From assembly GCF_036057275.1 (NCBI RefSeq), contig NZ_CP107946.1, positions 92,460 through 156,459 on the forward strand: DNA of 64,000 bases, written 5' to 3'. The DNA is from Streptomyces sp. NBC_00390. GTDB taxonomy: Bacteria > Actinomycetota > Actinomycetes > Streptomycetales > Streptomycetaceae. The notes beneath the pieces were generated by a model. That model was not told the origin of the DNA. It was given only the letters and a program-made list of their open reading frames with translations, and searched no databases. A program made the translations under genes and the position numbers. Shown here piece after piece: positions 54,282 to 62,769 of the stretch (position 1 is the stretch's first letter; every line of letters begins with the position of its first letter).

Positions 54282-55049
54282 GCTGTCCTGTCGCGCCGAA
54301 CGTTGAGCAGTCTCACCGAAGTGTGGTCGTCAAGGTGGGCTCCAACCTTGTCGGCCTTGTACCGCCGAGCGAACGGAACAGCGATGGCAGGCAGGCTGCC
54401 GCAGGCGCCTCACTCGCAACCGACACCCCCACACACGCTCGCACAACACATGGAACGCGAATAGCTCTTCTCGCACATCCCGCTGACGATCGGCGCGGGC
54501 TTCCTCAGCTTCGGCATGTACGGACTGCGCCGCGCCAGCGCGCTCCGTCGCACCGGTGTCACCGCAGAGGGTCGGATCGTCCGCCACGATGTCAGTCGAG
54601 GCGACGAAGGCGCCAGGTATTACCACCTGGTCTCAGCCTGGACGACCCGGGACGGCCGCGAGTGCGAGTACTCATCCAGGTTCGGCCGAGGTTCCGTCGG
54701 AGGCGCCTTCGGCGTGGGGACCCTTGTCATGGTCCGATACGATCCGGAAGATCCCCGCCGGTTTGCGATCCAGGGCTGGGACGTAGCGACGGTCGACCTG
54801 CTGTTCACCGTGTTGGGGGCGGTGTTCACAGCGGGCACCTTGGTGGTGTTGCTCGTCCGACTACTCACTCTCTGACCGCAGTCGACTCTCATTTTCCATG
54901 GCAGCAGCACGTCCGCACCAAGCGACCCGGGCCGCCACCGTTGCCGGCTTCGTGCGCGGGCCATCGTCAGTCGACCAGCCTTCGATGAGACGGAGACCCG
55001 GCGATCAGCCTTTGGTGAGACTGCTCAAGGTTCGGCGCGACAGGACAGC
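54282..55049. repeat. 36-bp inverted repeats flanking the DUF3592 fragment
   Basis: Arms 54282-54317 and 55014-55049 are reverse complements with one mismatch (core GTCCTGTCGCGCCGAAC). They enclose 696 bp with one small truncated gene. The arrangement resembles a MITE or a mobile element that lost its transposase. Confidence 0.6.
54516..54875 (+). CDS. DUF3592-like membrane protein, N-terminally truncated
   Basis: 119-aa protein with the DUF3592 core (EGRIVRHDVSRGD, YYHLVSAWTTRDGRE, GTLVMVRYDPEDPRRF) and a C-terminal membrane helix (VDLLFTVLGAVFTAGTLVVLL). Codons upstream of ATG 54516 encode the family's first membrane helix (IPLTIGAGFLSFGMYGL), but a TAG stops the frame and no start codon lies between. 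The protein has therefore lost its proper start. Function of the family is unknown. Confidence 0.55.
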   Translation: MYGLRRASALRRTGVTAEGRIVRHDVSRGDEGARYYHLVSAWTTRDGRECEYSSRFGRGSVGGAFGVGTLVMVRYDPEDPRRFAIQGWDVATVDLLFTVLGAVFTAGTLVVLLVRLLTL

Positions 55050-55265
55050 CGCGCACTGGGCATAACCACTGAAACACGCATTCCATTCGAAAAGCGACCC
55101 TCAGAAAGGCGCCGTACACGGCTGATCTCGGAGTCGCCGGTATGGCGCGACCTCGGTGCCCCTGACAGGCCGCCAGAGGGCCACACAGGCGATCTGCCCG
55201 GTGTCGGAACGGTGTTGAGTGCTCCGCACGAGTGACCCGCATAGAGAAGTTGGTCTCAGGGGAGG

Positions 55266-55577
55266 GAGCCGACCGAACTCCTGCGACGGATCGGGAACAA
55301 GAAGCCGGAGGAACAGGAGCAGCACCTGGATCGGCTGAAGCTGCAGAGGCAGAGGCCAGCCACGCCACGTACGCCACCGACGGCCCACCCACCCACGGCA
55401 CAGCCCCTTGAAGCAACAGCGTCAGCTCAGGCTGTCGAGGATCATTACGACGTAATGAAGCCGGAGGACGGTCAAGTCACACGCACTGAGCGTATGGCGA
55501 GTGGTTCGCAGCAGCTGTTGATACAAGTGGCACCAGAGAGGCACCAGTTCTGTCGCGGCACAGTCCGCAGGCCCTGA
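55266..55577 (+). pseudogene. parB fragment (duplicate of parB C-terminal linker)
   Basis: An open frame without a start encodes EPTELLRRIGNKKPEEQEQH, LDRLKLQRQRP and then HYDVMKPEDG, colinear with ParB EEPADLLRLVGRKKPEEQEP...YYGVMNP. The parS-like palindrome at 55444 occupies the same codons as the one in parB. Homology upstream (CTPase domain, HTH) is absent. It is a remnant of a second partition locus or of a partial duplication. Confidence 0.75.
55444..55456. repeat. parS-like palindrome 7
   Basis: Perfect ATTACGACGTAAT within the parB fragment, encoding part of HYDVM. Confidence 0.75.
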
Positions 55578-55731
55578 CGGCCAGCTCGCGAGCACATGTC
55601 ACGCGAAGACCGCATCACGCTGGCCAAGCATCTGGCACAGGACTGACGGGGCAGCAGGTGCCATTGTCTCCAGGACCGCTGGACAACGGCACTCGTCATG
55701 CAAGGCTGGACCTCCAGAGGAGCCGTACCCG

Positions 55732-57243
55732 GTGCCTGACGCATCGTTCGCAACGGGGGAGAGGACCGTACCTGTGCAGCAGCCACGGCTGAGCCGCGCA
55801 CATCGAGTACTGATCGGCGTCGTCGTCGCAGGAGCGTTGATCATCGCCGCGATCGGCTTCGCCGGATCGTACGCGGCCGTGCGCGAGCTCGCCGTCCAGA
55901 AAGGCTTCGGCGACTTCTCGTACCTCTTTCCCATTGGCATCGATGCCGGCATCTGCGTATTGCTGGCGCTGGACCTGCTGCTGACCTGGATGCGCATTCC
56001 GTTCCCGCTGCTGCGCCAGACGGCCTGGCTGCTGACCGCGGCGACGATCGCGTTCAACGGCGCTGCCGCCTGGCCCGACCCCCTGGGTGTCGGCATGCAC
56101 GCTGTCATCCCGGTGCTGTTCGTGGTCGCCATCGAAGCCGCCCGGCACGCAGTCGGCCGAATAGCCGACATCACCGCCGACAAGCACATGGAAGGCGTGC
56201 GGCTCACCCGCTGGCTGCTCTCGCCGGTGCCCACGTTTCTGCTGTGGCGCCGCATGAAGCTGTGGGAGATCCGCTCCTACGAACAGGCGGTGAAGCTGGA
56301 GCAGCATCGCCTCGTTTACGAGGCGCAACTGCAGGCGCAGTACGGGCGCCGCTGGCAGCGCAAGGCGCCCGTGGAAGCACTGATGCCACTGCGGCTCGCG
56401 CGGTACGGTGTGCCGCTCGCCGAGACCGCCCCGCACGTCCTGGAAGAGGCCGGACTGACCCTGAGCACCGCCGTGACCGTGGAGCGCGCCGAGGACCACG
56501 TCGCAGCCGAACCGGCGGCCGGCGAACACCAGCGGGCGCTGGACGCCAGCCAGAGCGAACCCGCCGGGCACGAGGACCATCACATCGAGACGCAACTGCT
56601 GAATACCGAGCCAGCCACCCTGCCGCAGGAAGCTACCCGCGCCAGGCAGGCCGCTCCGGAGCCGGTGGCCGATGACCGCTCGGCCGTGGCCGACGAGACC
56701 GGCCTCCGCCCCAGCCCGGCCGAGCTCGTTGAGCGCCAGGCCGTCGCCGAACCGCACCCGTTCTTCGAGCCGTCCAACCCGCAGCCCTTCGCCGCGCCGC
56801 CGGTCCCGGTCGACGCCGAGCCATACGTCCGTGAACCGGCGCCAGCGCCGACGGCCACGGTAGTTGACGAGCACCGGGCTGGCGGGGGAGTACCGGAGCA
56901 GAAAGCCCTGGACCTGCCCTCCGCTCGGCCGGCGGAACCTGCTTCCGGCGAGCCGACCGTCTGGGAGTCCACCGTCACGGACACCAGAGCGGCGACCGCG
57001 AGGCTGCCCGAGCAGCAGACCGACGAGCCGGACCTGGACCCCATTCAGCAACAGATTGTGACCGTGGCTGAGTGGCTCGTTGAGGCGGAGGAAGCTGGAA
57101 AGAAGCTCTCCGGCGCCGAAGTCGCCCGCCGCCTCGGCCTGTCGCCGAAGACAGGACAACGGCGCGTGAGCGCCGCAGTCGAGTACCTGCAGGAGCAGCG
57201 CCAGCAGCAAGGCCGCGCGCACCTCCGGTCCGTCCGGAGCTGA
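55732..57243 (+). CDS. DUF2637 membrane protein with C-terminal HTH (plasmid transfer/spread type)
   Basis: 503-aa protein. The N-terminal DUF2637 domain has four predicted membrane helices (about residues 25-48, 60-82, 93-112 and 118-137) and the motif PIGIDAGIC. A long Pro/Ala/Glu-rich linker (about 230-440) follows, then a C-terminal helix-turn-helix (LSGAEVARRLGLSPKTGQRRVSAA). DUF2637 proteins are typical of Streptomyces conjugative and linear plasmids, where related Spd proteins help intramycelial spread. GTG 55732 follows GAGGAG. A hairpin terminator follows at 57263. Confidence 0.8.
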   Translation: MPDASFATGERTVPVQQPRLSRAHRVLIGVVVAGALIIAAIGFAGSYAAVRELAVQKGFGDFSYLFPIGIDAGICVLLALDLLLTWMRIPFPLLRQTAWLLTAATIAFNGAAAWPDPLGVGMHAVIPVLFVVAIEAARHAVGRIADITADKHMEGVRLTRWLLSPVPTFLLWRRMKLWEIRSYEQAVKLEQHRLVYEAQLQAQYGRRWQRKAPVEALMPLRLARYGVPLAETAPHVLEEAGLTLSTAVTVERAEDHVAAEPAAGEHQRALDASQSEPAGHEDHHIETQLLNTEPATLPQEATRARQAAPEPVADDRSAVADETGLRPSPAELVERQAVAEPHPFFEPSNPQPFAAPPVPVDAEPYVREPAPAPTATVVDEHRAGGGVPEQKALDLPSARPAEPASGEPTVWESTVTDTRAATARLPEQQTDEPDLDPIQQQIVTVAEWLVEAEEAGKKLSGAEVARRLGLSPKTGQRRVSAAVEYLQEQRQQQGRAHLRSVRS

Positions 57244-57262
57244 CCGACCCCCTTCTGGCAGT

Positions 57263-57290
57263 GGCCGATGACCGAACCCGGTCATCGGCC
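57263..57290. terminator. Hairpin with GATGACCG repeats
   Basis: Perfect 12-bp arms (57263-57274, 57279-57290). The octamer GATGACCG or its complement recurs at 57339 and 57360, with ATGACCG at 57316, so besides termination the cluster might bind a regulator. Confidence 0.7.
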
Positions 57291-57610
57291 ACCATCATGT
57301 CCAGGCCCGCCGGCCATGACCGGTCCCCAGGGTGCCCGATGACCGGTCCCGCCCTCGTCGGTCATCGGACATGACTGAGCCGCCGCCCATCAGCCACGCC
57401 TGCGCCGTGATCGATCTCCCCCTGCCGCCTCCCCCACTCCGCCCGCCGACAACAGGCTTCCCTCATAGACACTTGCCAAGAGTTGCATCAACCGGTCACA
57501 ACAGGCTTTCCCGCCCCCGCAGCAGGCTTGCCCAATCGGTCACCCAGGGCTTACCCGGCACAAGCTGGTCTGAGGAGAGGCAGCGGCACGAGATCCGAAA
57601 GGAGACATGC

Positions 57611-57897
57611 CGTGCTCGACGTACAGCACCCGCCCACACCGCCGACGGGATCTTTCACCGCCTGGATTCGGAGTGGGCAGCACTGTGCGCCGACGCCGAC
57701 GTTCAAGGCCCCGTGGCCTACTGGCTGGTGATCGATCGTCTGGCGACGACGCCGCTGCCGTGACCGACGGCGTGACCGATTCCTGGGTGCGCGCCCTCGG
57801 CCGCGCCCAGCTGCTCGCCACTCTCCGGCCCGGCAGCGGTCGCCTGACCGACGAGCTGACCGATGCGCCCTGCTGGGTCGTGCGGCCAGCGGCATGA
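57611..57897 (+). pseudogene. Frameshifted plasmid hypothetical protein
   Basis: AAAGGAG precedes GTG 57611. The opening frame soon shifts; the natural continuation (IFHRLDSEWAALCADADVQG) is in a second frame and DDAAAVTDGVTDSWVRALGR and LLATLRP in a third. These peptides resemble a widespread Streptomyces protein of unknown function. At least two single-base lesions make it dead. Confidence 0.45.
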
Positions 57898-58033
57898 TGC
57901 GTCAGATCTATACGTGGAGCGGCGGTCGGGCGGCCACCATCAGGGCTAGGAGCTCTCTTTCGGATCACTTGGTGGCGGTTCGCTCTCAGGGCCTGCTGGC
58001 TCCGGCGGAACTGCTGCCTGCGAAGATGCGCTC

Positions 58034-58381
58034 GTGAGCTATGACCTTGCTGTGTGGGACGGCGGCCGTCCCCTCGACAACCACCACGCAGGCTCGACCT
58101 ACGACGAACTCTGCGAGCGCTACCTGGAGTCGGACGATGTCGTCGTGCCTCCGGCACCCCGCATCGTGACTTACGTGAAAGCGCTCGTCGCGCGATACCC
58201 GGACGACGACCGCAGTGTCGTATGGGCCTCGCCACCGGTCCTCGCTGAGGCATCGGGCCCGATCGTGTACCTGCTCATGTCCTACGGCAAAGCTGAGGAA
58301 GTGTCCGAGTACGCAGCCTCCCTGGCTCGCGAACACGGTCTCGTCTGCTTTGACCCACAGGGAGAATGCCTCGGGCCGTGA
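58034..58381 (+). CDS. Small hypothetical protein, immunity-like
   Basis: 115-aa acidic soluble protein beginning MSYDLAVWDGGRPLDN, a start shared by a common Streptomyces family often found beside toxin genes. It contains IVYLLMSYGKAEEVSEYAA and ends HGLVCFDPQGE. No catalytic motifs are present. The start is GTG 58034. There is no toxin gene beside it here, only an IS5 fragment, so it may be an orphan immunity protein. Confidence 0.6.
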   Translation: MSYDLAVWDGGRPLDNHHAGSTYDELCERYLESDDVVVPPAPRIVTYVKALVARYPDDDRSVVWASPPVLAEASGPIVYLLMSYGKAEEVSEYAASLAREHGLVCFDPQGECLGP

Positions 58382-58392
58382 ACTGCTGGTTC

Positions 58393-58599
58393 TCAGCGGG
58401 CAGACCACAGGAAGATGCCCGCGATGAGGAGGCCGGCACGGTAAACCGTGGCAGCCTTCTCGTACCGGGTAGCCAGACCGCGCCACTGCTTGAGGCGATT
58501 GATGCAGCGTTCGACGGCATTGCGTTGCTTGTAGGCCTCGCGGTCGAATCCGGGCGGCGCCCGCCACCACAACCCTTGCGCTTGGGATCTGGTCGACAC
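58393..58599 (-). pseudogene. IS5-family transposase C-terminal fragment
   Basis: 68 codons encode the end of an IS5-type DDE transposase: the catalytic Glu region AYKQRNAVERCINRLKQWRG followed by GIFLWSAR. The rest of the gene and the IS ends are missing. Confidence 0.85.
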
Positions 58600-58727
58600 G
58601 CACGCCGCATCGCCGCAGATGGTCGCGGACGGCCGTCCAGCGTGAACCCGCTATCACCCTCGACAGAGTGACAGGAGAAATGGCCCCTGCTACCTACGGC
58701 AGCAGGGCATCCCAGCCGTGCAGGCGA

Positions 58728-59114
58728 CTATTCGGATTGGGACCAGACGGGCAGGTGGTGCACCTGCGCGAGTGGCTGGTCGTGGGTCGCCTCCGCCGCC
58801 TCGCACTGGGCCATCTCCAGCACTTTGGGGCCGACCTTGTAGAACGGCACAGTGCCCACTTTGTACGAGATCACCAACCAACCGGAGCTGGTCAACTTCT
58901 TCAAGCTCCGCGAGACAGTGCCCGGGGAGATCTGAAGGAACGCAGCAACGTCCTGGGCAGTCTGACGGATCGTTTCACCCAACGGGGCCGCGGTCACGTA
59001 CGACATCAGCACCCGAAAATCGGCACCTGGCAACGAGGCCGTCGCCTCCAAGAGTCCGCGTGCCAGATCACCGGTCACCGGCAGTTCGACGCGCTCCTGA
59101 GCGGGGAACGTCAC
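58728..59114 (-). CDS. wHTH regulator B
   Basis: 128-aa winged-helix protein with the recognition region DVAAFLQISPGTVSRSLKKLTSSGWL (about residues 55-80), of the MarR/replication-repressor kind. It starts with GTG 59114, overlapping the stop of the preceding wHTH gene (GTGA). The pair is under a promoter with TTGCC-type palindromes. It is probably a plasmid regulator of copy number, transfer or partition. Confidence 0.72.
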   Translation of the reverse strand: MTFPAQERVELPVTGDLARGLLEATASLPGADFRVLMSYVTAAPLGETIRQTAQDVAAFLQISPGTVSRSLKKLTSSGWLVISYKVGTVPFYKVGPKVLEMAQCEAAEATHDQPLAQVHHLPVWSQSE

Positions 59115-59662
59115 GACACCTTCCTCCTCGTCCTCTTAGGCGACGCAGCCGTCGGCGCCGGTACCACAGGGTGCCTGGCTTCCTTGGTCGCCGCCACCTG
59201 AGCTGCAGCACTGCCGTCATACGCTGCCCTTGGGTTCAGTGCAAAGAACTTCACACGGCCGATCTTCTCCTTCTCCAGAAGAAGGCCACCGGCATGAAGC
59301 TGCGTGATGCACTGCTGAACCGTGTTGGGCTGCACTCCCAGAGTCTGGCTGATCTCCTTGAATGTCATTCGAAGAGGCTCGCCGCCCTCCGGCGCGTGCG
59401 CGATGTAGAAGCCAAGGATATCGCGGGCGTTCTGGTCGTACCCGCTGTCCTTGTGCCACACCTTCGCCAGAAGCGCCTTCCCAACATTGACATGGCGGCC
59501 AGGATGAGGGCGCCAGTCGTACCGTGGCGGGATGGGTGTCCTCGGTTCGCGCAGCCCCCTGAGCGCGTCGTCGCCCATCAACTCCAGCTGCACGACTTCG
59601 CCGGTCGCCACGTTTACGGCTTCTGCCTTGACAGCCGCCGCAGGCCGGCCCTGCTGCTGCAT
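59111..59662 (-). CDS. wHTH regulator A
   Basis: 183-aa protein with a central winged helix (MTFKEISQTLGVQPNTVQQC, LHAGGLLLEKEKIGRVKFFALN) resembling regulator B's fold and plasmid initiator/regulator wHTH domains. ATG 59662 is preceded by GGAGG; the longer frame was rejected. C-terminal tail is basic (SPKRTRRKVS). It lies first in a two-gene operon, with palindromes 59689-59706 and 59730-59747 upstream that share a core with the long palindromes at 60.5-60.7 kb. Confidence 0.75.
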   Translation of the reverse strand: MQQQGRPAAAVKAEAVNVATGEVVQLELMGDDALRGLREPRTPIPPRYDWRPHPGRHVNVGKALLAKVWHKDSGYDQNARDILGFYIAHAPEGGEPLRMTFKEISQTLGVQPNTVQQCITQLHAGGLLLEKEKIGRVKFFALNPRAAYDGSAAAQVAATKEARHPVVPAPTAASPKRTRRKVS

Positions 59663-59688
59663 GGTCCTCCTCTCCCCCAACATCGTCC

Positions 59689-59747
59689 GGTTGCCTGTAA
59701 GCAACCGAAGTAGGGACACCCTACAGTTGGGTTGCCTATAGGCAACC
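59689..59747. promoter_or_regulatory. Two operator-like palindromes upstream of the wHTH operon
   Basis: GGTTGCCTGTAAGCAACC (59689-59706) and the perfect GGTTGCCTATAGGCAACC (59730-59747), 41 bp apart, 27-85 bases before the first wHTH gene. A looser copy, GGTTGC-N6-GCAACC, is at 60051-60068. They are likely sites for the encoded regulators. Confidence 0.75.
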
Positions 59748-60267
59748 TAACCGCGCGTGCCGCGTGTTGGGACTCTGTTCGCCTCGGCGATCGCCCACAC
59801 CCGTGCCAGCAGTTGCCAACTGTCCTGGGCTCAAGTCGTCCCCATCATCGCGGGGATCCCAGTTGCGTACCGAGAAACCGGAAATCGTGTTTCCCCTCCT
59901 GCAGTTGCTATGACCCGAAGTGGAGGGGCTAGCAAGCAGTCAGGACACAAGGAGGCGCCTACGGCGCCGCAGCAACAGTGAGTTCGCCACTCAGGGCAGC
60001 CTCCACGCGGAGGTTCACGGTTGAGCCATCCTTCACTGATCACTGACCCTGGTTGCCCCTCAGCAACCCCCTACAGGCCGGGCCATTCGCTGTTGCTCAG
60101 GCTTCTCCTATCGATGGCAGTTCTAGGAAGGGGCCAGGAAGTCGGGGGCAACTGCCCACTGAGGGGCCTCAGGGCCCCGAGGGGTGCGTGGCCGACCGTT
60201 AGGGAGTCCGCGCAGGGCAGGCGGCAGTGGCTGGTCCAGCGCAGCCGAAAGGCGCTGGCGAGGGGTC

Positions 60268-60400
60268 CGGGGGCGAGGAGCCCCCGGTGGGGGTCCAGGG
60301 GCACCGCCCCTGGCGGGGGTTCGGGGGCTGGCCCCCGTCGCCAAGGCCGGTCCAGCGCGGCCTTGGCGCTGGCGGGGGGTCCGGGGGGCAGGCCCCCCGG
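60268..60400. repeat. Tandem GC-rich hairpin units
   Basis: Four short hairpins (60268-60287, 60295-60313, 60322-60337, 60381-60400), each a run of G, a small loop and a run of C, with GGTCC or similar between them. A further stem is at 60340-60366 (GCCAAGGCC...GGCCTTGGC). The first three are 27 bp apart. No coding potential is visible. Confidence 0.7.
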
Positions 60401-60542
60401 GTACCGGCCCGAAGGGCTGGTGCTGTGAGGACGGTCCGCACGTCGTCAGCTGCCGTCTCCTACTGTGTTTAGAGCAGATTGGTGTTTCCGCAGGTCAGAC
60501 GCCATGTGGAGTGTGTAGATGCAGCATTGGAATGTGCATTTT

Positions 60543-60578
60543 CCCTTCTCCGCTTGCCTATAGGCAAGCGGAGAAGGG
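60543..60578. repeat. 36-bp perfect palindrome with TTGCCTATAGGCAA core
   Basis: Centred on TATA at 60559-60562; every base pair from 60543 to 60578 is symmetrical. It is preceded by ATTGGAATGTGCAT, which recurs before the second palindrome. Confidence 0.9.
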
Positions 60579-60677
60579 GGCGTTTCCCCCATGGGGAGGC
60601 GCCCCCTGGAGCCCCCACTGCGCTTGCGGTGGCTCGACGAGTGCTGGCCGTGGAGACAAGGGAACGAGATTGGAATG

Positions 60678-60729
60678 CGCGTTTCCCTCACTCCAGTTGC
60701 CTATAGGCAACTGGAGTGAGGGAAACGCG
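60678..60729. repeat. 52-bp perfect palindrome with TTGCCTATAGGCAA core
   Basis: Centred between 60703 and 60704; symmetrical from CGCGTTTCCC to GGGAAACGCG without mismatch. Outer arms differ in sequence from the 36-bp palindrome while the core is identical. Confidence 0.92.
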
Positions 60730-61465
60730 AGTCCGGGTTGTAGCTATGCACCCGGACAAGGGGCGTCGGATGTCCGCCCCTCCTCGAGAAGGAGCGGACC
60801 TGAAATAGCGGTGTCGGTGTGGTTTACATGGCAGGCCGCACCCCGGCCGGCGGGCTCGTCGTTGCGCCCGTGGAAGGGCTGGCAGGGAGGGGTGCCCGGC
60901 TGGCGTCCGGCATGCCAGCCGTCCGGCCGTTCTTGGGCTGGCCGTCGTACTGCCGCCGTCGCGGATGGCCCGCGCGTGAGCAGACCGCGCCGCCCGGCCG
61001 TGGCCGTGGGGGAGCGGTCTGCTCACGCGATGTGGCCCAGGCCGTCACGCTGGTCAGCCCCGCGCGCAGCGTCTTGGCCGCCCGTCCGGCTGCGGGCCGG
61101 TCGCCAGGTGCACGGCCGGGCTGCAGCCAGCGCCTTGACGGCCTCCTCCACGCGGGGGTCCGGCTCCGCGCGTTCGCCCGCTGGGCAGTTCCTCGACGCG
61201 CACGGACCCGGGCCGGGACAGCCGACCGCCCACCAGCGGCGGAGCCGGAGGCGTGGCCGAGCGTCATGGCCAGTCCGTCCACCACTGGAAGAAGACCGTC
61301 AGCCAGGCCCGCAAGCAGGCCGGCTGAGACAGCAGCCCCAGCTGCGGCCTGAGGCCGCCACAGGCCGCCACAGGAATGTGGTGAGTCCTCGTCACATTCG
61401 GTGCGTTCCTTCGGACGACTACCCAGGGGGCGTGCGGTTGCGGAGCTAGCCATACCTGTGATCAC
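60730..61465. other. Gene-poor stretch with one long hairpin
   Basis: 736 bp without a convincing gene on either strand; long open frames here are products of extreme GC content. It contains an inverted repeat with 16-bp arms (60973-60988, 61014-61029; core GTGAGCAGACCGC) and a short GGCCGCCACA direct repeat near 61361. Confidence 0.5.
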
Positions 61466-61524
61466 GGCCCCATTCAAGGCATGTCCGGCGCGTAAATGCC
61501 GAGGTCAAAGCCTTGAATGGGGCC
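61466..61524. terminator. Long-loop inverted repeat (15-bp arms)
   Basis: GGCCCCATTCAAGGC (61466-61480) and its complement (61510-61524) followed by a short TTTC. It is a possible terminator or an IS relic end. Confidence 0.45.
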
Positions 61525-61540
61525 TTTCGCGTGGTCATGG

Positions 61541-61787
61541 TGATCGGCGGTTGCGCGGCTAACCCTCGCCCCACCCCAGTCCGCAGCGCACGCGGTCTGA
61601 GTCGTCCCCTCGCGAGTGCTGTCCACGTGCTCACCCAGAGACGCAAGGGACGAGTACCACCCACGATCCGCCCGCCCGAGTGCCGAAGTCCGGCACACCA
61701 CCGACCCGAAGGGGGAACCATCCGTGTCCACGCTCGCTCTCCTCGTCGTTCTGCTCCTGGTCCTCGTCGCCCTGCTCGCCATGGGAG
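61541..61787 (+). repeat. Direct repeat copy A (truncated small-gene copy)
   Basis: About 250 bp nearly identical to 62770-63016. It includes the ribosome site and the GTG (61724) of the small membrane gene intact in copy B, but after ALLAMGG the sequence jumps to the DNA that follows copy B's gene. Copy A is thus a deleted version. Confidence 0.8.
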
Positions 61788-61808
61788 GTGACGTGGGCCC
61801 GAGCCGGG

Positions 61809-62580
61809 CGGCAGGCGCCCGGTGTGCCGCCGGAGGACGGCGTCGTTCCCCCTGCTCCTGCAGACTCGCTGCGCGGTCGTGTCTTCCAGGCCGATCAGGG
61901 GCTGATCGACGTGGTCAACGCGGCCCTGCTCCTGCGCAGGCCGCTTCTGATAACCGACCACCCTGGTGCGAGGAGTCGACACTGGCCCACTCCGTCGCCT
62001 ACGAGCTCGGGCTGGGCCCCGTACTGCACTGGCCGATCACTTCTCGTACGACGCTGGCCGAAGGACTGTACGAATACGACGCGATCGGCCGACTTCACGA
62101 GGCCAACCTGCAGCGGACAGGCCTGGAGACCGGTACGCCTGCAGGCGACATCGGCCACTACCTCCGGCTCGGCCCGCTGGGGACCGCACTGCTGCCACGC
62201 AGCCGGCCCCGGGTGCTTCTCATAGACGAACTCGACAAGAGCTATATCGATCTGCCGAACGACCTGCTCACAGTGCTCGAGGAAGGCCGCTTCGACATCG
62301 GCGAGCTGCGCCGACTGCCGCGGCGAAGTGGTCTGCTGGGCCTTCCCATTCACCGGCATCACCTCCAACGGAGAGCGGGAGTTCCCCGCCGCCTTCGCAC
62401 GCCGCTGCCTGCGTTACGACATCGAGCCACCAGACGAACAGCGCTTGGCCCACATCGTCGCCGCTCACCTGGGTGAGGAGACGCTCCAGCAGAGCGCTCC
62501 CTTGGTCGAGGCTCCTGCGGGAGCGAGAGGACGGCGGCATCGCCGCCGACCAGCTCCTCAACGCCATCCATCTGGCAAGG
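61809..62580 (+). pseudogene. MoxR-type AAA+ ATPase relic
   Basis: Across three frames the peptides form a MoxR/AAA_5 ATPase: QADQGLIDVVNAALLLRRPL, LITDHPGA (Walker A destroyed: expected GHPGAGKS), SVAYELGLGPVLHWPITSRT, PRVLLIDELDKS-like Walker B, VLEEGRFDIGELRRL, FPFTGITSNGEREFPAAFARRC (sensor 1/Arg finger) and REREDGGIAADQLLNAIHLA. Lesions lie near 61970, 62330 and 62500. It precedes a vWA-like fragment. Related MoxR-vWA pairs belong to actinobacterial conflict systems. Confidence 0.75.
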
Positions 62581-62675
62581 GGCGGCGCTGGCTCGATCTG
62601 GTCCTGGTGGTGGACACGGGACAGTCCATGGCCCTGTGGGACAGGACCACCGGCGCCCCGGCACGGGGCCCTTGA
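62576..62675 (+). pseudogene. vWA-like (SAV_2336-type) protein fragment
   Basis: About 30 codons encode WLDLVLVVDTGQSMALWDRT, the MIDAS-like start of the vWA domain in large SAV_2336-type proteins that normally follow a MoxR ATPase gene. The frame then ends and the rest of the large gene is missing. Confidence 0.5.
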
Positions 62676-62769
62676 CGCTGCTCCACCCCGTCGGGAACGA
62701 GTACCAACTGCCTCGAGCAGATGGAGTCCAACTTTCCCAATGCCGTGCTCGAACTGCTGCTGGCCTTGG

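Noticed and set aside
53384..54988. 534-codon open frame across 53.4-55.0 kb
   Set aside because: It runs over two parS-like sites, the decayed CRISPR repeats and the DUF3592 gene in another frame. Composition is Arg/Pro/Ser-rich without family resemblance; it is a GC artefact.
57540..58253. 237-codon minus-strand frame
   Set aside because: It overlaps the immunity-like gene and the frameshifted remnant; Arg-rich shadow.
60543..60729. Long palindromes as plasmid telomere
   Set aside because: Streptomyces telomeres are blocks of many short palindromes with GCGAAAGC-type loops at the very end. Genes continue for 3 kb to the right and the core matches an operator, so a telomere is unlikely.
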